A stretch of 9,884 nucleotides of DNA from an uncultured Bacteroidota bacterium (GTDB lineage Bacteria > Bacteroidota > Bacteroidia > B-17B0 > Aurantibacillaceae). Position 1 is the first letter of the stretch, and each line of letters begins with the position of its first letter. The notes under the pieces were generated by a model. The model ran no database searches. It had not been told where the DNA came from and saw only the letters and a program-made list of their open reading frames with translations. Both the position numbers and the translations under genes were made by a program. Positions 6,551 through 9,884 of the stretch are shown one piece after another. Location: assembly GCA_937868675.1 (NCBI GenBank), contig CALMNJ010000573.1, positions 1 through 9,884 on the forward strand, read 5' to 3'.

Positions 6551-8185
6551 TTACATCATGCCGCCCATACCGCCCATGTCGCCACCGGCCGGCATTGCAG
6601 GTTTTTCTTCTTTTTTCTCGGCCAGAACGCAATCGGTGGTAAGCAGCATAGCTGCAACGGATGCTGCATTTTCCAATGCTACGCGGCTTACTTTTGTTGG
6701 ATCAATTACACCGGCTTTAAGAAGATTCTCGAAGTTTTCGGTGCGGGCATTGAATCCAAAATCGTCTTTGCCTTCTTTTACTTTTTGAACCACGATTGAG
6801 CCTTCGAGTCCGCAGTTTGCGCAGATTTGACGCAGAGGCTCCTCAATGGCGCGCTTTACAATGGCAATACCAGTGTTCTCGTCTTCGTTTCCACCCTTCA
6901 ACTTTTCGAGGGCAGGAATGGCACGGATATAAGCTGTTCCTCCACCAGGCACAATGCCTTCCTCAACGGCTGCGCGGGTTGCAGCAAGCGCATCATCAAC
7001 ACGGTCTTTTTTCTCTTTCATTTCAACTTCGCTGGCTGCACCAACATACAGTACAGCTACTCCACCTGCTAGTTTGGCAAGGCGTTCCTGAAGTTTTTCT
7101 TTATCGTAATCGGAAGTAGTGCTTTCAATTTGTGCTTTAATCTGATTTACACGACCTGTGATTTCCGATTTTTTGCCAGCACCATTTACAATGGTAGTAT
7201 TGTCTTTATCAACGGTAATTTTCTCTGCGCGACCCAGATCAGAAAGCTGAGCGTCTTCGAGTTTACGGCCCTGTTCTTCGCTGATGAATGTACCGCCGGT
7301 TAAAATCGCGATATCTTCAAGCATGGCTTTACGGCGATCGCCAAAGCCGGGAGCTTTTACAGCACATATTTTAAGGTTGGCACGCAGGCGGTTTACCACC
7401 AGTGTTTGCAGTGCTTCACCATCAAGGTCTTCGGCAATAATAAGAAGTGGTTTACCGGTTTGAACTGCTTTTTCAAGAATAGGCAGCAATTCTTTCATGG
7501 CCGAAATTTTCTTTTCGTATATCAGCACGTATGGATTTTCCATCACGGCTTCCATTTTATCAATGTTGGTTACAAAGTAAGCCGAAGTATAACCGCGGTC
7601 AAACTGCATGCCTTCCACAACTTCCACAGTGGTTTCGGTACCTTTGGCTTCTTCAACGGTAATAACACCTTCTTTTTTAACCTTGCCCATGGCTTCGGCA
7701 ATCAATTTTCCTATAGCGTTATCGTTGTTGGCCGAAATGGTGGCCACCTGTTCAATTTTTTTGTTATCGTTACCAATGGTTTGCGACTGTTTTTGGAGTT
7801 GCTCTACCACTACGCTCACCGCTTTGTCAATACCACGTTTAAGGTCCATCGGATTGGCGCCCGCAGCAACGTTTTTAAGACCGGCCGTTACAATGGCCTG
7901 ACCCAATACGGTGGCGGTGGTTGTCCCATCACCGGCCACATCGGCTGTTTTGCTGGCGACTTCTTTCAGTAATTGGGCCCCCATGTTTTCAACGGGGTGG
8001 CTCAATTCAATCTCTTTCGCAACGGTAACACCGTCTTTGGTAATAGAAGGAGAGCCGAATTTTTTATCAATAATTACATTACGTCCTTTAGGACCGAGGG
8101 TTACTTTTACCGCATTAGCCAGGGCGTCAACGCCGCGTTTCAATGCATCGCGGGCTTCAATGTTAAAGGTTATATCTTTTGCCAT
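6551..8185 (-). CDS. groEL: Chaperonin GroEL (Hsp60)
   Basis: A 544-residue chaperonin subunit, full length for the family (E. coli 548). It forms the double-ring cytoplasmic folding chamber that binds unfolded proteins and refolds them with ATP and the GroES lid. The N-terminus MAKDITFNIEAR is canonical. The equatorial ATP site shows LGPKGRNV (30-37), KDGVTVA (50-56) and GDGTTTA (85-91, with Asp86). The catalytic Asp398 lies in RVDDALAATRAAVEEG, followed by PGGGTAY. The C-terminus is the usual Gly-Gly-Met tail (GGDMGGMGGMM). The gene follows groES by 57 bases in the same orientation, giving the standard groESL operon, and is closed by a terminator. No residue expected of an active chaperonin appears to be missing. 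Confidence 0.99.
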   Translation of the reverse strand: MAKDITFNIEARDALKRGVDALANAVKVTLGPKGRNVIIDKKFGSPSITKDGVTVAKEIELSHPVENMGAQLLKEVASKTADVAGDGTTTATVLGQAIVTAGLKNVAAGANPMDLKRGIDKAVSVVVEQLQKQSQTIGNDNKKIEQVATISANNDNAIGKLIAEAMGKVKKEGVITVEEAKGTETTVEVVEGMQFDRGYTSAYFVTNIDKMEAVMENPYVLIYEKKISAMKELLPILEKAVQTGKPLLIIAEDLDGEALQTLVVNRLRANLKICAVKAPGFGDRRKAMLEDIAILTGGTFISEEQGRKLEDAQLSDLGRAEKITVDKDNTTIVNGAGKKSEITGRVNQIKAQIESTTSDYDKEKLQERLAKLAGGVAVLYVGAASEVEMKEKKDRVDDALAATRAAVEEGIVPGGGTAYIRAIPALEKLKGGNEDENTGIAIVKRAIEEPLRQICANCGLEGSIVVQKVKEGKDDFGFNARTENFENLLKAGVIDPTKVSRVALENAASVAAMLLTTDCVLAEKKEEKPAMPAGGDMGGMGGMM

Positions 8186-8242
8186 AATTTTATATAATTA
8201 ATCTTGTTTTGTGTGCGTGATTTAGTATTAAGGTGCCAGTAA

Positions 8243-8521
8243 TTAAATGATGGCATAAATATCGCTTTCGCGCATTATGAGGTACTCCTTGCCTTCAAAC
8301 TGAAGTTCGGTACCTGCGTATTTTCCATAAAGCACTGTATCGCCAACTTTTACAGTCATAGGCTCATCAGGCTTTCCTTTGCCAACTGCCACAATTTTTC
8401 CGCGCATCGGTTTTTCTTTGGCGGTGTCTGGAATAATGATTCCTCCTGCTGTTTTGGTTTCGGCCGGGGCCGGTTCTACAAGCACCCTGTCGGCCAGTGG
8501 TTGTACGTTTAGTTTAGCCAT
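8243..8521 (-). CDS. groES: Co-chaperonin GroES (Hsp10)
   Basis: A 92-residue co-chaperonin whose heptameric ring caps GroEL. I place the start at ATG 8521 (MAKLNVQPLADRVLVEP), which matches the family N-terminus; the frame runs upstream to a TTG at 8557, but those 12 extra residues are not family-like and overlap the probable promoter. The GroEL-binding mobile loop is at about residues 20-35, with TAGGIIIPD, and the core shows GKIVAVGKG and VLYGKYAGTE. It is the first gene of the groES-groEL operon. The 152-base gap upstream shows no CIRCE operator, so HrcA control is not supported by the sequence. Confidence 0.98.
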   Translation of the reverse strand: MAKLNVQPLADRVLVEPAPAETKTAGGIIIPDTAKEKPMRGKIVAVGKGKPDEPMTVKVGDTVLYGKYAGTELQFEGKEYLIMRESDIYAII

Positions 8522-8554
8522 ATCGGTATAAGTTTTGTTATTAAAAAATTTCCG

Positions 8555-8562
8555 CAAAGATA
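8555..8562 (-). promoter_or_regulatory. Probable groES promoter -7 element (TATCTTTG)
   Basis: On the minus strand the octamer TATCTTTG matches the Bacteroidota sigma-70 -7 consensus TAnnTTTG exactly. It would start transcription about 20-30 bases before the groES ATG, leaving an AT-rich leader with no Shine-Dalgarno. No matching -33 TTTG lies at the expected 19-21 base distance, so the element is either activator-dependent or only a partial match. Confidence 0.5.
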
Positions 8563-8673
8563 TTGCATAAACCGTGCCGTGGCTTTTTTAGGTAAATTTT
8601 TCATAAACCAGGGTTAAATGCGTTAAAAATGACAGGGTTGGGGTGACAAGGTGGCAATTTACCGCAGACTGGT

Positions 8674-9884
8674 TTATTGCTTAACGCCGTCTTTAAAAAT
8701 CACCACAAAAGCATCCAGACCCATACCTTTAATTTTATCACGCAAGGCAGAAGCTTCTTCGCGTGAGTTGCATTTGCCAGTATAGGCTTTATACTTTTCA
8801 CCGTCTTTTATCACATCTACTTTGCCAATGGCGTTAAACTGTGATTTATCGGGTGGATTTACAAAAGAACCAACCTGAACCCTGTAAACGGTTCCTGAAA
8901 GGGACACGGCTCCGCTTTCCTTTTTTGGTAATTCAGGTTTTGATTTATGAGGCTTTTTTTCTGGTGATGGCGATTCTTCTTTAAAAATTGTTTGCAGTTT
9001 CTCTGCGTCTTTTTTGGCCTGACTTTCAGTGCCACCTTCTTCTATCACCACGGGCTCCGACTTTGTTTCGCTTTTGTTTTCCGATGCTGGTTTATTAGTG
9101 GGAGAAATGGAAGGGGTATTTTTAGCCTCTGCCAGTTTTTTCCGTTCTGCATCAAGGTTATAAACATTTTCAATTTCAACGGCATTATCTTCAAGTGACT
9201 TTGACAAGGTTAGAACTTTTGTGGCAACTTCCAGATCTTCCTCTGCTTTTTCTTTGTCCTTAGTTGCCTTTTCAATAGCCATCTTTTTATCTTCCGCTTC
9301 CGTTATATACTCTGCTTTTTTCAAGGCATCGTATGCATCGGAGAGTTTTTGCTCTGCCTTTCTTTTTTCAGCCTGCCCCAAGTCGCGTGCATCACGAGCG
9401 TCTTTTTTAATCTGATCAACCTGCTGAATTACTTCCTGAATATTACTTGATTTTGTTGAAATAGGCTTATACAAGCCTTTGGCATTTTTAGTGCCCTTGG
9501 TTATCGCATTTTGTTTTACTTTTTGTTCGTTCTCGATATCTGGTTTTATTTCTTTTGTTTTTACCACATCTTCGTTTTCAACGGTTTTTTTGGTTGTAAC
9601 GGAGCCGGTACCTTCAACTGCCTGATTCAGTTTCTCCATTTCGGCCGCGTTTTCGCTCAAGGTTTTGGCAAGCACCAAAATGCGGTTTGCCATGGCCAGA
9701 TCGGATTCGGCTTTATCCCTTGCAACCATTGCTTTTTCCAATGCTTTTTTACTTTCTGCTTCGTTAGTTATTGCTTTGGCTTTGGCCACCGATTCATCTG
9801 CTTCTTTCAGGTGTTGCAGAGCTAGCTGTTTTTCTTTTTCACCTACCTCAAGCGCTTCTTTGGAGTCTTTTTGCAATTGGTGTA
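8674..9884 (-). CDS. SPOR-domain protein with tandem helical repeats (5' end cut by window)
   Basis: The frame stays open to the window edge. The TTG at 9876 is an internal Leu codon preceded in frame by His and Gln, so the true start is outside. About 402 residues are visible. Counting from that TTG codon, residues about 5-83 and 160-238 are two homologous Ala/Lys/Glu-rich helical units, probably coiled coil. They are separated and followed by low-complexity, charged Ser/Pro/Lys-rich linkers (84-158 and 250-322). Residues about 327-400 form a SPOR domain with YRVQVGSF (331-338) and a closing FVVIFKDG strand. SPOR domains bind glycan strands lacking stem peptides, often at division sites, so this is probably a periplasmic, peptidoglycan-binding envelope protein. 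The missing N-terminus may hold a signal or further repeats. It is on the same strand as groES, 152 bases upstream; no clear terminator separates them. Confidence 0.82.
   Translation of the reverse strand, partial: HQLQKDSKEALEVGEKEKQLALQHLKEADESVAKAKAITNEAESKKALEKAMVARDKAESDLAMANRILVLAKTLSENAAEMEKLNQAVEGTGSVTTKKTVENEDVVKTKEIKPDIENEQKVKQNAITKGTKNAKGLYKPISTKSSNIQEVIQQVDQIKKDARDARDLGQAEKRKAEQKLSDAYDALKKAEYITEAEDKKMAIEKATKDKEKAEEDLEVATKVLTLSKSLEDNAVEIENVYNLDAERKKLAEAKNTPSISPTNKPASENKSETKSEPVVIEEGGTESQAKKDAEKLQTIFKEESPSPEKKPHKSKPELPKKESGAVSLSGTVYRVQVGSFVNPPDKSQFNAIGKVDVIKDGEKYKAYTGKCNSREEASALRDKIKGMGLDAFVVIFKDGVKQ
9163..9399 (-). repeat. Helical repeat unit 2 of the SPOR-domain protein
   Basis: Encodes residues about 160-238 of the SPOR protein. 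Aligned at an offset of 155 residues with unit 1, it shares blocks such as KAEEDLEVATKVLTLSKSLE against KAESDLAMANRILVLAKTLS. The similarity is at the protein level; the DNA has diverged. Confidence 0.75.
9628..9864 (-). repeat. Helical repeat unit 1 of the SPOR-domain protein
   Basis: Encodes residues about 5-83 of the visible SPOR protein, the partner of the unit at 9163-9399. The gene is cut by the window edge just upstream, so further units may precede it. Confidence 0.75.

Noticed and set aside
7406..7972. 188-residue open frame on the plus strand
   Set aside because: It is antisense to groEL and its Phe/His/Asn-rich composition is typical of the complement of a conserved gene.
8522..8557. 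12-codon N-terminal extension of GroES from a TTG
   Set aside because: The family N-terminus begins at MAKLNVQPL; the extension overlaps the probable promoter and is not GroES-like.
8600..8673. Possible terminator between the SPOR gene and groES
   Set aside because: A T-run is present on the minus strand, but I found no stable stem before it.

Overview
The window looks like an ordinary chromosomal stretch of a Bacteroidota (Bacteroidetes) bacterium. Supporting signs are an S46-family dipeptidyl peptidase, a cluster of exported FKBP-type prolyl isomerases (two of them lipoproteins), a SPOR-domain protein, no clear Shine-Dalgarno sequences, and a Bacteroidota-type TAnnTTTG promoter element ahead of groES. 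I see no mobile element, CRISPR array, tRNA or rRNA.

Plus strand, 1-3367: first comes the 3' part of an AlgX/DHHW-like SGNH acyltransferase gene (its start lies before the window). Sixty-four bases later is a complete S46 peptidase gene whose specificity residue (Arg669) points to a DPP11-type, Asp/Glu-specific enzyme. Both products should act in the cell envelope or periplasm, but nothing visible ties their functions together.

Minus strand, 9884-3543, converging on the first block: in transcription order these are a SPOR-domain protein with two tandem helical repeats (5' end off the window), groES, groEL, and then three FKBP genes in tandem, 26 and 24 bases apart. The first FKBP has a degenerate active site, the second is an intact FKBP lipoprotein, and the third is a cyclophilin-FKBP fusion with both active sites intact. 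An intrinsic terminator follows groEL and a second follows the last FKBP gene, so groES-groEL and the FKBP trio appear to be separate transcription units. Together this is a protein-folding neighbourhood: a cytoplasmic chaperonin beside a set of exported prolyl isomerases.

Most of the window is conventional. The points most worth a second look are the three-member FKBP array with graded active-site conservation and a dual immunophilin, the DPP11-type specificity call, the missing Asp in the acyltransferase motif, the internal duplication in the SPOR protein, and the very short gap between the groEL terminator and the first FKBP start.
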